Shown here: positions 1-6,341 of the stretch, piece by piece
Position numbering within the stretch: the first letter of the stretch is position 1
How the letters are laid out: each line of letters opens with the position of its first letter
Origin: Candidatus Omnitrophota bacterium
Lineage (GTDB): Bacteria > Omnitrophota > Gorgyraeia > JABMRG01
DNA: 7,347 bases
Reading direction: 5' to 3'
Assembly: GCA_013202935.1 (NCBI GenBank)
Contig: JABMRG010000024.1
Location: 1 to 7,347 of the forward strand
Notes under the pieces: model-generated
What the model saw: the letters and a program-made list of their open reading frames with translations, nothing else
Told to the model about the DNA's origin: nothing
Databases searched by the model: none
Translations under genes and position numbers: made by a program

Positions 1-1
1 G

Positions 2-340
2 GTTTATATGACCACTACAAGACCGGGCATAGTAAAAGCATGGCACTGGCATAAGATCCAGACAGATTCATTTACTTGTGTGCATGGAAAGATACGACTT
101 GCCATATATGATGCACGTAAAGACTCACCTACCCATGGACAAGTTCAAGAATTCCAGATGAGCCTGGAAAACCCTATTCTTGTGCAGATACCACCAGGGG
201 TTTACCACGGTTTTAAATGTATTGGCGATGAGGAAGCAGTGGTAATAAATACTGTGACTGAAGCTTACAATTCTAAGGATCCCGATGAACACCGTATAGA
301 CCCTTACGATAATAGTATAGATTATGACTGGAGGAAATAG
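2..340 (+). CDS. RmlC-like cupin (dTDP-4-dehydrorhamnose 3,5-epimerase family), 5' end outside window
   Basis: This is the C-terminal part of a cupin of the RmlC family. The first ATG in frame (base 8) is probably internal: the two codons before it (Val-Tyr) continue the family pattern of a VYxSTxxPGxxKxWH strand, and family members are about 150 residues or more, so roughly 40 or more N-terminal residues are missing. Counting from the Met at base 8, visible marks are TRPGIVKAWHWH (4-15), which carries the conserved His of the active site, PPGVYHGFK (62-70), and a tail ending in DYDW (105-108), typical of RmlC-like proteins. RmlC epimerises C3 and C5 of dTDP-4-keto-6-deoxyglucose in the cytoplasm, the step between RmlB and RmlD, and both of those genes lie downstream. 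The sequence looks like the short, divergent subgroup of the family, and the first catalytic Tyr of classical RmlC seems to be Asn81. True 3,5-epimerase activity is therefore likely from context but not certain. The stop lies one base before the next start. Confidence 0.8.
   Translation, partial: VYMTTTRPGIVKAWHWHKIQTDSFTCVHGKIRLAIYDARKDSPTHGQVQEFQMSLENPILVQIPPGVYHGFKCIGDEEAVVINTVTEAYNSKDPDEHRIDPYDNSIDYDWRK
330..334 (+). promoter_or_regulatory. Shine-Dalgarno site for the thymidylyltransferase gene
   Basis: GGAGG lies 7 bases before the ATG at 342, inside the last codons of the upstream cupin gene. It decides the start: an in-frame ATG at 324 lies upstream of this site and would add six residues that do not fit the family, whereas the protein from 342 begins directly with the nucleotide-binding strand. 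Confidence 0.8.
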
Positions 341-341
341 C

Positions 342-1073
342 ATGGATAATATAAAAGGTATTGTGCTTGCTGGCGGCTTAGGTACACGCTTATATCCATT
401 GACTTCAGTTACAAACAAACACCTGCTGCCTGTTTACAGCAAGCCAATGATATATTACCCTATTCAGACGCTTGTTGAGGCTGGCATAAAAGATATTATG
501 ATTGTTACAGGTGGCAATAATGCAGGCGATTTCCTGCGCCTTTTAGGAAGTGGCAAGGATCTTGGCTTAAGGCATATAGAATATGCGTATCAGAAAGGTC
601 AAGGTGGTATTGCCGATGCACTACGCTTAGCCGAAGATTTTGCAGATGGCCAAAAAATAGCTGTTGTCTTGGGCGATAATATAATAGAGAAACCTATAAA
701 GAAGTTCGCCGATAAATTTAGAAAACAGAAAGAAGGAGCAAGGATCCTAATAAAGAAGGTAGATGACCCACAGCGTTTTGGCGTAGTTGAATTTAGAAAT
801 GGCAAAATATTAAAGATTACTGAAAAACCAAAAAAACCCAAAACAGACTACATTGTAACTGGTATCTATATGTATGATTCGAAAGTATTTGATATTGTAA
901 AAAGCCTAAAACCTTCAAAGAGGAAAGAGCTTGAGATAACCGATGTAAACAATAGGTATATAGAGCGGGGCCAGATGCATTATGATAAGCTGCCTGGTTT
1001 CTGGACAGATTCAGGGACATTCGAGTCATTGTTAAGAGCCAATAATCTAGTTGCTAAGAAAGCTGCCCTATGA
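342..1073 (+). CDS. rmlA: Glucose-1-phosphate thymidylyltransferase, short form (RmlA/RfbA type)
   Basis: The product (243 residues from the ATG at 342) should join glucose-1-phosphate and dTTP to give dTDP-glucose and pyrophosphate, the first step of the dTDP-sugar pathway, in the cytoplasm. It is a single nucleotidyltransferase domain. The signature LAGGLGTRLYPLT is at 9-21, followed by the conserved Lys26 and the KPMIYYP segment (34-40). A QGG motif is at 87-89, the metal-binding GDN at 111-113, DPQRFGVVEF at 142-151, EKPKKPK at 161-167, VTGIYMYD at 172-179, ELEITDVNN at 196-204 and WTDSGT at 221-226. These match RmlA rather than the GalU or GlmU families. Classical RmlA is about 290 residues; here the protein stops just after the core, so the C-terminal helical extension is missing. 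The stop overlaps the next start as ATGA (1070-1073), indicating translational coupling. Assignment to a dTDP-sugar pathway is supported by rmlB and rmlD nearby. Confidence 0.9.
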   Translation: MDNIKGIVLAGGLGTRLYPLTSVTNKHLLPVYSKPMIYYPIQTLVEAGIKDIMIVTGGNNAGDFLRLLGSGKDLGLRHIEYAYQKGQGGIADALRLAEDFADGQKIAVVLGDNIIEKPIKKFADKFRKQKEGARILIKKVDDPQRFGVVEFRNGKILKITEKPKKPKTDYIVTGIYMYDSKVFDIVKSLKPSKRKELEITDVNNRYIERGQMHYDKLPGFWTDSGTFESLLRANNLVAKKAAL

Positions 1074-2206
1074 AAAGAATACCCTTACTTGATATGAAGG
1101 CTCAACTTAAGCCTATAAGAGAAGATATTAACAAGGCTATAGAGCGGGTTATAAACAGCGGCAGTTTCATTCTTGGTAAAGAGGTAGGGAAGCTTGAAGA
1201 GGAGATATGTAAATATACTCACGCTAAATATGCCATAGGCGTATCAAACGGCACAGATGCCATCACACTTGCTTTAGAAGCTCTAGGTATCGGCAAAGGC
1301 GACAGGGTAATAGTCCCTTCATTTACATATTATGCTACTGCAGGTGCTATTACGCGGATAGGTGCTGAACCCGTCTTTGTAGATATCAACCCCAAAACCT
1401 ACTGCATAGATTCCAAATCAGTAAAGGCGTGTTTTGAAAAAGCAGCGAAAAACAAACAACGAAGAATAAAAGCCATAATCCCAGTTCATCTTTATGGCCA
1501 ATCTGCAGATATGGATAAAATTTTAAAGATTGCAAAAAACCATAATCTCAAGGTAATAGAAGATACTGCTCAAAGCTTCGGCGCTACCTATAGGTACAAA
1601 AAAACAGGTACTATGGGTGATGCTGGAACAGTAAGCTTCTTTCCCGGCAAAAACTTAGGGGCCTGTGGCGATGCAGGTATGGTACTGACCAATAATAAGA
1701 AGATTGCTGATAGATTACTCAAGCTGAGGAATCAGGGTGCAGGCCTAAGTGATAAATATAGGCATATTCACCTCGGCCATAATAACAGGCTTGATGCGAT
1801 CCAGGCCTCTGTCCTGAGAGTAAAATTAAAGTTTTTAGATAGATGGAATAAGGGGAGAATTAAGAATGCGGCCTACTATAACAGTGCTCTAAAAGATACT
1901 GGCTTGATGCTGCCCTTTGTCCCAAAAACCAACATGCATATATACCACCAGTATGTCCTTAAAGCCAAAACCAGACAGGCCAGAGACAGGATAGTCAAGC
2001 ATCTTAATAAGAAGCGCGTAGATTCAAGAGTCTATTATCCTATTCCCTTGCATCTTCAACCTTGCTTTAGCTACCTGGGCTATAAGAAAGGGAGTCTTTT
2101 AGAATCAGAGATAGCTTCTCAATCCACATTTGCAATTCCGGCCTATCCTGAGCTTACTGTAAAAGAATTAGATATTATAATCTGTTCTATCAAGGAGGCT
2201 TTATGA
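1070..2206 (+). CDS. DegT/DnrJ/EryC1/StrS family PLP-dependent sugar aminotransferase
   Basis: This 378-residue protein has the full length of the family and should transfer an amino group, usually from glutamate, to a keto sugar bound to a nucleotide. Visible marks: the N-terminal IPLLDMKAQ (4-12); GVSNGTDA (57-64), part of the phosphate and cofactor pocket; IPVHLYGQSADM (137-148); EDTAQSFGA (164-172) with Asp165, which pairs with the PLP ring; and SFFPGKNLGACGDAG (189-203) with the Schiff-base Lys194. GHNNRLDAIQA is at 236-246, YYPIPLHLQ at 322-330 and IPAYPEL at 356-362. No clear Shine-Dalgarno precedes the start, which overlaps the preceding stop as ATGA, so it is probably made by translational coupling. 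The next gene starts the same way at 2203. The substrate is not fixed. Its position between rmlA and rmlB suggests a dTDP-keto sugar, while the IPVHLYGQ and YPIPLHLQ segments also recall WbpE-type enzymes acting on UDP-3-keto-GlcNAcA, which would fit the UDP-GlcNAc dehydrogenase downstream. Confidence 0.92.
   Translation: MKRIPLLDMKAQLKPIREDINKAIERVINSGSFILGKEVGKLEEEICKYTHAKYAIGVSNGTDAITLALEALGIGKGDRVIVPSFTYYATAGAITRIGAEPVFVDINPKTYCIDSKSVKACFEKAAKNKQRRIKAIIPVHLYGQSADMDKILKIAKNHNLKVIEDTAQSFGATYRYKKTGTMGDAGTVSFFPGKNLGACGDAGMVLTNNKKIADRLLKLRNQGAGLSDKYRHIHLGHNNRLDAIQASVLRVKLKFLDRWNKGRIKNAAYYNSALKDTGLMLPFVPKTNMHIYHQYVLKAKTRQARDRIVKHLNKKRVDSRVYYPIPLHLQPCFSYLGYKKGSLLESEIASQSTFAIPAYPELTVKELDIIICSIKEAL
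2192..2198 (+). promoter_or_regulatory. Strong Shine-Dalgarno site for rmlB
   Basis: AAGGAGG, a near-perfect anti-16S match, lies 4 bases before the ATG at 2203 and inside the end of the aminotransferase gene. It suggests rmlB can be initiated strongly on its own as well as by the ATGA coupling. Confidence 0.75.
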
Positions 2207-3183
2207 AAACAGTTCTGGTAACCGGTGGAGCAGGGTTTATAGGTTCGAATTTTATCCGCCATATATTGAATAATTATCCTGACTATAGAATCATTAATCT
2301 TGATAAATTAGCCTATTCCGGTAACCTTAATAATTTAAAGGATATACAGCAGAGCCCGAGCTATAAGTTTATAAAAGGCGATATCTGCGACAAAAGAACA
2401 GTCGAATCTGCCATAAAGAGGTCTGATCTTGTAGTAAACTTTGCTGCTCAGACCCACGTAGACCGTTCGATAAAGGCCTCTGCTGAGTTTGTTAGAACAA
2501 ATATAGAGGGAATAAGGGTGCTTCTTGATGCTGCAAGGAAGTTCAAGATAAAAAGATTTATGCAGATTTCGACAGATGAAGTATATGGTGATATAAAAAG
2601 AGGGCTCTCTGATGAAAACGATATTCTTTTGCCGAACTCTCCTTATGCCGCAAGCAAAGCAGCTGCAGACCTTCTCGTGCATTCATATTATATGACTTAT
2701 AAAATTCCTATTATAATAACACGAAGCTCTAATAACTTTGGGCCCTATCAATATCCTGAGAAGGTAATGCCGCTATTTATCACAAATGCGGTTGAAAATA
2801 AGCCTTTGCCTCTTTATGGTGATGGCAAGAATATAAGAGACTGGATCTATGTTCTCGATAATTGTTCTGCCATAGACCTCGCGCTCCATAAAGGAAGGCC
2901 GGGAGAGATATACAATATTGGCGGTAATAACCTGCTTAGAAATATAAGGATAGCTGATAAGATAGTAGATTTTATGAGTAGAGATAAGAAACTTATAAGT
3001 TTTGTAAAAGACCGCCCTGGCCATGACAGACGTTACGCATTAAATTCTAATAAGATGAAAAAACTGGGCTGGGATCCGGAATATAACTTTAAGAAAGCCC
3101 TAAGGTCAACAATAGAATGGTATATGGCAAATGAGTGGTGGTGGAAGCCGCTAAAGCGTAAGGCGAAAATTATTAACTGGTAA
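2203..3183 (+). CDS. rmlB: dTDP-glucose 4,6-dehydratase
   Basis: This 326-residue extended short-chain dehydrogenase converts dTDP-glucose to dTDP-4-keto-6-deoxyglucose using tightly bound NAD, in the cytoplasm. The Rossmann motif TGGAGFIGSNF is at 7-17, followed by INLDKLAYSGNLNNL (31-45), a characteristic RmlB stretch. NFAAQTHVDRS is at 79-89. The catalytic region STDEVYGD is at 123-130, where Thr124, Asp125 and Glu126 are the dehydratase residues, and Tyr148-xxx-Lys152 (YAASK) completes the active site. RSSNNFGPYQYPEK (174-187), the substrate-binding RDWIYVLDN (212-220) and the tail EWWWKPLK (311-318) are also typical of RmlB. Length is normal for the family and nothing is missing. The start has a strong Shine-Dalgarno and overlaps the upstream stop by 4 bases; its own stop shares one base with the rmlD start. 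Its product feeds the RmlC-like protein and RmlD, and possibly the aminotransferase. Confidence 0.96.
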   Translation: MKTVLVTGGAGFIGSNFIRHILNNYPDYRIINLDKLAYSGNLNNLKDIQQSPSYKFIKGDICDKRTVESAIKRSDLVVNFAAQTHVDRSIKASAEFVRTNIEGIRVLLDAARKFKIKRFMQISTDEVYGDIKRGLSDENDILLPNSPYAASKAAADLLVHSYYMTYKIPIIITRSSNNFGPYQYPEKVMPLFITNAVENKPLPLYGDGKNIRDWIYVLDNCSAIDLALHKGRPGEIYNIGGNNLLRNIRIADKIVDFMSRDKKLISFVKDRPGHDRRYALNSNKMKKLGWDPEYNFKKALRSTIEWYMANEWWWKPLKRKAKIINW

Positions 3184-4076
3184 TGAAAAAAACTCTAGTA
3201 ATAGGATCAGAAGGCATGCTTGGCAGGGCTTTGATGAAAAGCCTTTTAAAGCATGATATCTTGGCCGAGGGCGCCGATATCCGCAGCCAGGCAAACAGAG
3301 TAGATATTACAAATGCGGGAGAGGTTAGTAATATATTTAATAAGGTAAAACCAGATCTTCTTATCCATGCTGCTGCATATACAGATGTAGATGGATGTGA
3401 ACTTAACCCAGAGCGGGCGTATAAGATAAACTCAGAAGGAACTAAAAATATAGCTGAAGGTTGTATGGAATCGGGAACATTCTTGATATATATAAGTACA
3501 GATTTTGTTTTTGATGGTGTAAAAGAAAAGCCATATGCGGAAAGTGACGAGCCTCGCCCCATAAATACCTATGCTAAGAGCAAACTGAAAGGCGAAGAGT
3601 ATATTAAGGAGATAATGGACAGTTATCTCATAATACGTACAAGCTGGCTTTTTGGAGATGGCGGAAAAAACTTTGTCGATACCATTAGGGAAAAGGCAAA
3701 GCAGGAGCATATCCTGCAAGTAGTTGATGATCAGAAGGGCTCACCTACTTATGCTGATGACCTTGCTGAAGCTATTACTGGCCTTTTGGCTGGGAATATA
3801 TTAGGAGAGGGGTTAGGTATACTGAATATTACCAATTCCGGTTCGTGCACATGGTTTGAATTTGCAAGAGAGATAATAAGCATGGTAGGTTTGGATGGAG
3901 TTACAGTGGAACCGATTACCTCTGATAAGGTAAGACACCAAGCGCAAAGGCCGAGATACTCGGTTCTGGATAATGGCAGATTTGCAGCTATATATGGGAA
4001 AAAACTACCCAGCTGGCAGGATGCGCTATCTCGCTATTTATATAGCAACAAAGGAGCAGAGAAGAGACAGCTATGA
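3183..4076 (+). CDS. rmlD: dTDP-4-dehydrorhamnose reductase
   Basis: The 297-residue protein should reduce dTDP-4-keto-L-rhamnose to dTDP-L-rhamnose with NAD(P)H, the last step of the pathway. It has the RmlD layout: the nucleotide-binding GSEGMLG (8-14), HAAAYTDVDGCE (62-73), STDFVFDG (105-112), the active-site Tyr130-xxx-Lys134 (YAKSK), RTSWLFG (152-158), DQKGSPTYADDLA (183-195) and RPRYSVLDN (256-264). All are highly characteristic of RmlD, and length is normal. The start overlaps the rmlB stop as TAATG, and I see no good Shine-Dalgarno, so translation is probably coupled to rmlB. The stop overlaps the next start as ATGA. Together with RmlA, RmlB and the RmlC-like cupin it completes a plausible dTDP-L-rhamnose pathway. 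Confidence 0.95.
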   Translation: MKKTLVIGSEGMLGRALMKSLLKHDILAEGADIRSQANRVDITNAGEVSNIFNKVKPDLLIHAAAYTDVDGCELNPERAYKINSEGTKNIAEGCMESGTFLIYISTDFVFDGVKEKPYAESDEPRPINTYAKSKLKGEEYIKEIMDSYLIIRTSWLFGDGGKNFVDTIREKAKQEHILQVVDDQKGSPTYADDLAEAITGLLAGNILGEGLGILNITNSGSCTWFEFAREIISMVGLDGVTVEPITSDKVRHQAQRPRYSVLDNGRFAAIYGKKLPSWQDALSRYLYSNKGAEKRQL

Positions 4077-5029
4077 AGGTATTGGTTACAGGTGTAGCCG
4101 GGTTTGCTGGAAGCCACTTAACGGACTTTCTTCTGAAAAAGAAGAAAGTAGTGGTATATGGTATAGATAGACGTGGTGTTAGTAGCATGAACATAGAAGA
4201 TGCGAAGAATAAAATAAGATATTATGAATGTGATATAACTAATTACAGTAAATTGCACGGTTTACTCGGTAGAATAAGGCCGGATTCTATTATCCACCTG
4301 GCAGCACAGTCATCTCCGTTGATTTCGAAGAGATCGCCCGCAGAGACTCTAGAGGCCAATGCCATAGGCCAGACCAACTTGTTAGAGGCAGTGCGTAACC
4401 TTAAGATTGACCCAAAGATTATTATAGCAGGCTCATGCCAGGAATACGGCATTGTAAGAAAGAACGAGATACCTATTAAGGAAACTCACGCCTTAAAACC
4501 ACTTAATATCTATAGTGTATCTAAAGTAACGCAGGATCTTTTGGGGTATCACTATTACAAAAGTTACGGCTTAAAGATAATAAGAACGAGGCCTTCCCAC
4601 CATACAGGCCCAAGAAGGCCAGACAATTTTGTATGTTCAAATTTTGCTAAGCAGATTGCCATGGTCGAGGCCAAGAAACAGAAGCCCATAATATGTGTCG
4701 GAAATCTTCATGCTATACGCGACTTCACTGATGTAAGAGATATAGTAAGAGCTTACTGGCTGCTTATGCAGAAAGGCAGCTCTGGCGAGGCATACAATAT
4801 CTGTTCTGGCAAAGGCCACTCCATAAAGGAGGTTCTTGATATATTATTATCATTATCTAAGGTAAAGATCAAGGTAAGAAAAGATCTTGCTAGAATGAGG
4901 CCAAATGATATACAGATATTTGTGGGTGATTGCACAAAGATCAAGAGGCAAGTGGGCTGGAAATCCATTATACCGCTTAAACAGACTCTTGAAGACTTAC
5001 TAAATTATTGGAGAAAAATATATGAGTAA
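4073..5029 (+). CDS. NAD(P)-dependent sugar reductase/epimerase, most like GDP-6-deoxy-D-mannose reductase (RMD)
   Basis: This 318-residue extended SDR begins with TGVAGFAGSHL (6-16) and has HLAAQSSP (75-82), Tyr147-xxx-Lys151 (YSVSK), HHTGPRR (176-182), GNLHAIRDFTDVRDIVRAYW (210-229) and a C-terminal RPNDIQ-VGD block near 276-286. The combination HTGP, GNL-RDFTDVRD and RP-D is the pattern of GDP-6-deoxy-D-mannose reductases, which reduce GDP-4-keto-6-deoxymannose to GDP-D-rhamnose. The catalytic Ser is probably Ser121 in SCQEYG; where RmlB and GMD carry acidic residues for dehydration, this protein has Cys122 and Gln123, arguing against a 4,6-dehydratase. Unusual points are RPSHHTGPRR, where related enzymes usually have RPFNHTGPGQ, and the absence of a GDP-mannose 4,6-dehydratase gene nearby. 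Another reductase or epimerase of a deoxysugar nucleotide is possible. It overlaps rmlD by 4 bases and the following gene by 8. Confidence 0.75.
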   Translation: MKVLVTGVAGFAGSHLTDFLLKKKKVVVYGIDRRGVSSMNIEDAKNKIRYYECDITNYSKLHGLLGRIRPDSIIHLAAQSSPLISKRSPAETLEANAIGQTNLLEAVRNLKIDPKIIIAGSCQEYGIVRKNEIPIKETHALKPLNIYSVSKVTQDLLGYHYYKSYGLKIIRTRPSHHTGPRRPDNFVCSNFAKQIAMVEAKKQKPIICVGNLHAIRDFTDVRDIVRAYWLLMQKGSSGEAYNICSGKGHSIKEVLDILLSLSKVKIKVRKDLARMRPNDIQIFVGDCTKIKRQVGWKSIIPLKQTLEDLLNYWRKIYE

Positions 5030-6332
5030 CTATAAGAAATTGATAACGCTTATTAATAGGAAACAAGCGAAAGTCTGTGTAGTAGGCTTAGGTTATGTCG
5101 GCCTTCCTATAGCAATTGAGTTTGCCTATAAGGGGTTTTTTGTATATGGGTTTGATACAAAAGAAAGCAGGGTCCAAAGGCTTAAAAAAGGAATATCCTA
5201 TATTGATGATATATCAGATAAAGATGTAAAAAAAGCTATTGGCAAGAAGCTTTATCCTACCTGCTGCGTATCTGACTTAAGCAAAGCCGACGTTATTATT
5301 ATATGCGTGCCTACACCATTAAGAAAGAGGAAAGTCCCTAACATCTCTTATATAATAAAAGCCTCCAACTCCATAAGAAACCATCTAAGAAAGGGCCAGC
5401 TTATTGTACTTGAGAGTACAACATACCCGGGAACTACACGTGATGTAATATTGCCTATACTGCAAAAGGGAGGGCTTAAAGAGGCTGCTGATTTCTTTTT
5501 ATCATTTTCGCCAGAGAGAATAGACCCGGGGAATAAAAAATATCCATTTGCCAAGATTCCAAAAGTGGTTGGTGGTATAAGCAAAGAGGCAACTGCGTTG
5601 ACAAAAACACTCTATTCAAAAGTAATTGATAAGGTTGTCACAGTCTCGTCAGCAGAGACCGCTGAGATAGTAAAATTACTAGAGAATACATTCAGGATAG
5701 TCAATATCGGCCTTATTAATGAGTTTGCCATGGTATGCAACAAGTTTAGAATAGATGTATGGGAGGTTGTTAAGGCCACAAAGACCAAGCCGTTTGGTTT
5801 TATGCCATTTTACCCAGGCCCGGGCTTAGGCGGACATTGTATTCCAACTGACCCGTTGTATCTGTCATGGAAAGCACGTAAGCTAGGTTTTAAGACAAAG
5901 ATGATAGATTTAGCAGCAAAGACAAATCTGTTTATGCCATATTATGTAGCCCAAAGAGCAGAAGAGCTGCTGCAGCTTAAGGGCAGGGATATAGATAAGG
6001 CAAGAATACTTGTTCTTGGAGTTACTTATAAAAAGGATGTAAAGGATTTACGCGAATCACCAGCATTGGATATAATAGGGTTGCTTAAGGACAAAGGCTC
6101 AAGAGTCTCTTATTCAGACCCCTATATTCCATATCTGGATATAAATAGTATCTGCATGAAGAATACAAAGATTACTCAGGCGGGACTTAAAAAGTATGAC
6201 CTGGTGATTCTAACAACAGACCATAAGAAGTTTAATTATAAGCCAATAGCAAAGAATGCAAAGCTTATATTCGATACCCGAAATGCCTTTGAGAAAGCAG
6301 GAATTAAGAGCGCGCATATTATAAAACTATAA
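5022..6332 (+). CDS. wbpA: UDP-N-acetyl-D-glucosamine 6-dehydrogenase (WbpA-type nucleotide sugar dehydrogenase)
   Basis: The 436-residue protein should oxidise C6 of UDP-GlcNAc twice, with two NAD, to give UDP-GlcNAcA. The N-terminal NAD domain has VGLGYVGLP (21-29) and CVPTPL (95-100), then ESTTYPGTT (131-139) and SFSPERIDPGN (161-171). The central domain has VKLLENTFR (217-225) with Lys218 and Asn222, and TKPFGFMPFYPGP (255-267). The catalytic Cys273 sits in GGHCIPTDP (270-278). The C-terminal UDP-binding domain has LGVTYKKDVKDLRESPAL (332-349) and SDPYIP (365-370). The SPERIDPGN, PFGFMPFYPGPGLGGHC and RESPAL stretches place it with WbpA/WbpO/VipA-type UDP-HexNAc dehydrogenases rather than UDP-glucose dehydrogenase; the exact sugar cannot be read with certainty. 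GGAG at 5010-5013 lies 8 bases before the ATG, and the start overlaps the previous gene by 8 bases. The 4-epimerase 9 bases downstream is its natural partner. Confidence 0.88.
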   Translation: MSNYKKLITLINRKQAKVCVVGLGYVGLPIAIEFAYKGFFVYGFDTKESRVQRLKKGISYIDDISDKDVKKAIGKKLYPTCCVSDLSKADVIIICVPTPLRKRKVPNISYIIKASNSIRNHLRKGQLIVLESTTYPGTTRDVILPILQKGGLKEAADFFLSFSPERIDPGNKKYPFAKIPKVVGGISKEATALTKTLYSKVIDKVVTVSSAETAEIVKLLENTFRIVNIGLINEFAMVCNKFRIDVWEVVKATKTKPFGFMPFYPGPGLGGHCIPTDPLYLSWKARKLGFKTKMIDLAAKTNLFMPYYVAQRAEELLQLKGRDIDKARILVLGVTYKKDVKDLRESPALDIIGLLKDKGSRVSYSDPYIPYLDINSICMKNTKITQAGLKKYDLVILTTDHKKFNYKPIAKNAKLIFDTRNAFEKAGIKSAHIIKL

Positions 6333-6336
6333 GGAG
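6331..6336 (+). promoter_or_regulatory. Shine-Dalgarno site for the last epimerase gene, overlapping the upstream stop codon
   Basis: AAGGAG lies 5 bases before the ATG at 6342. Its first two bases are also the last two of the upstream TAA stop (6330-6332). A ribosome terminating on the dehydrogenase gene therefore sits directly on the initiation site of the epimerase, consistent with coupled expression of the pair. Confidence 0.75.
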
Positions 6337-6341
6337 ATATA

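Noticed and set aside
324..344. Upstream ATG at 324 as the start of the thymidylyltransferase
   Set aside because: It lies before the GGAGG at 330-334 and adds six residues foreign to the family; the ATG at 342 is correctly spaced from that site.
957..1148. Repeated short string TATAGAGCGGG near 958 and 1138
   Set aside because: Both copies are inside coding sequence in different genes (YIERG and AIERV) with no shared flanks; chance is the simplest explanation.
3173..3719. Open reading frames on the - strand opposite rmlD, and similar ones opposite the other genes
   Set aside because: They lie wholly opposite strongly conserved genes, show no recognisable domain or start signal, and are explained as shadows of coding sequence.
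3973..4170. A 65-codon + strand frame across the junction of rmlD and the RMD-like gene
   Set aside because: It is out of frame with two well-supported overlapping genes, has no family resemblance, and no ribosome site was seen for it.
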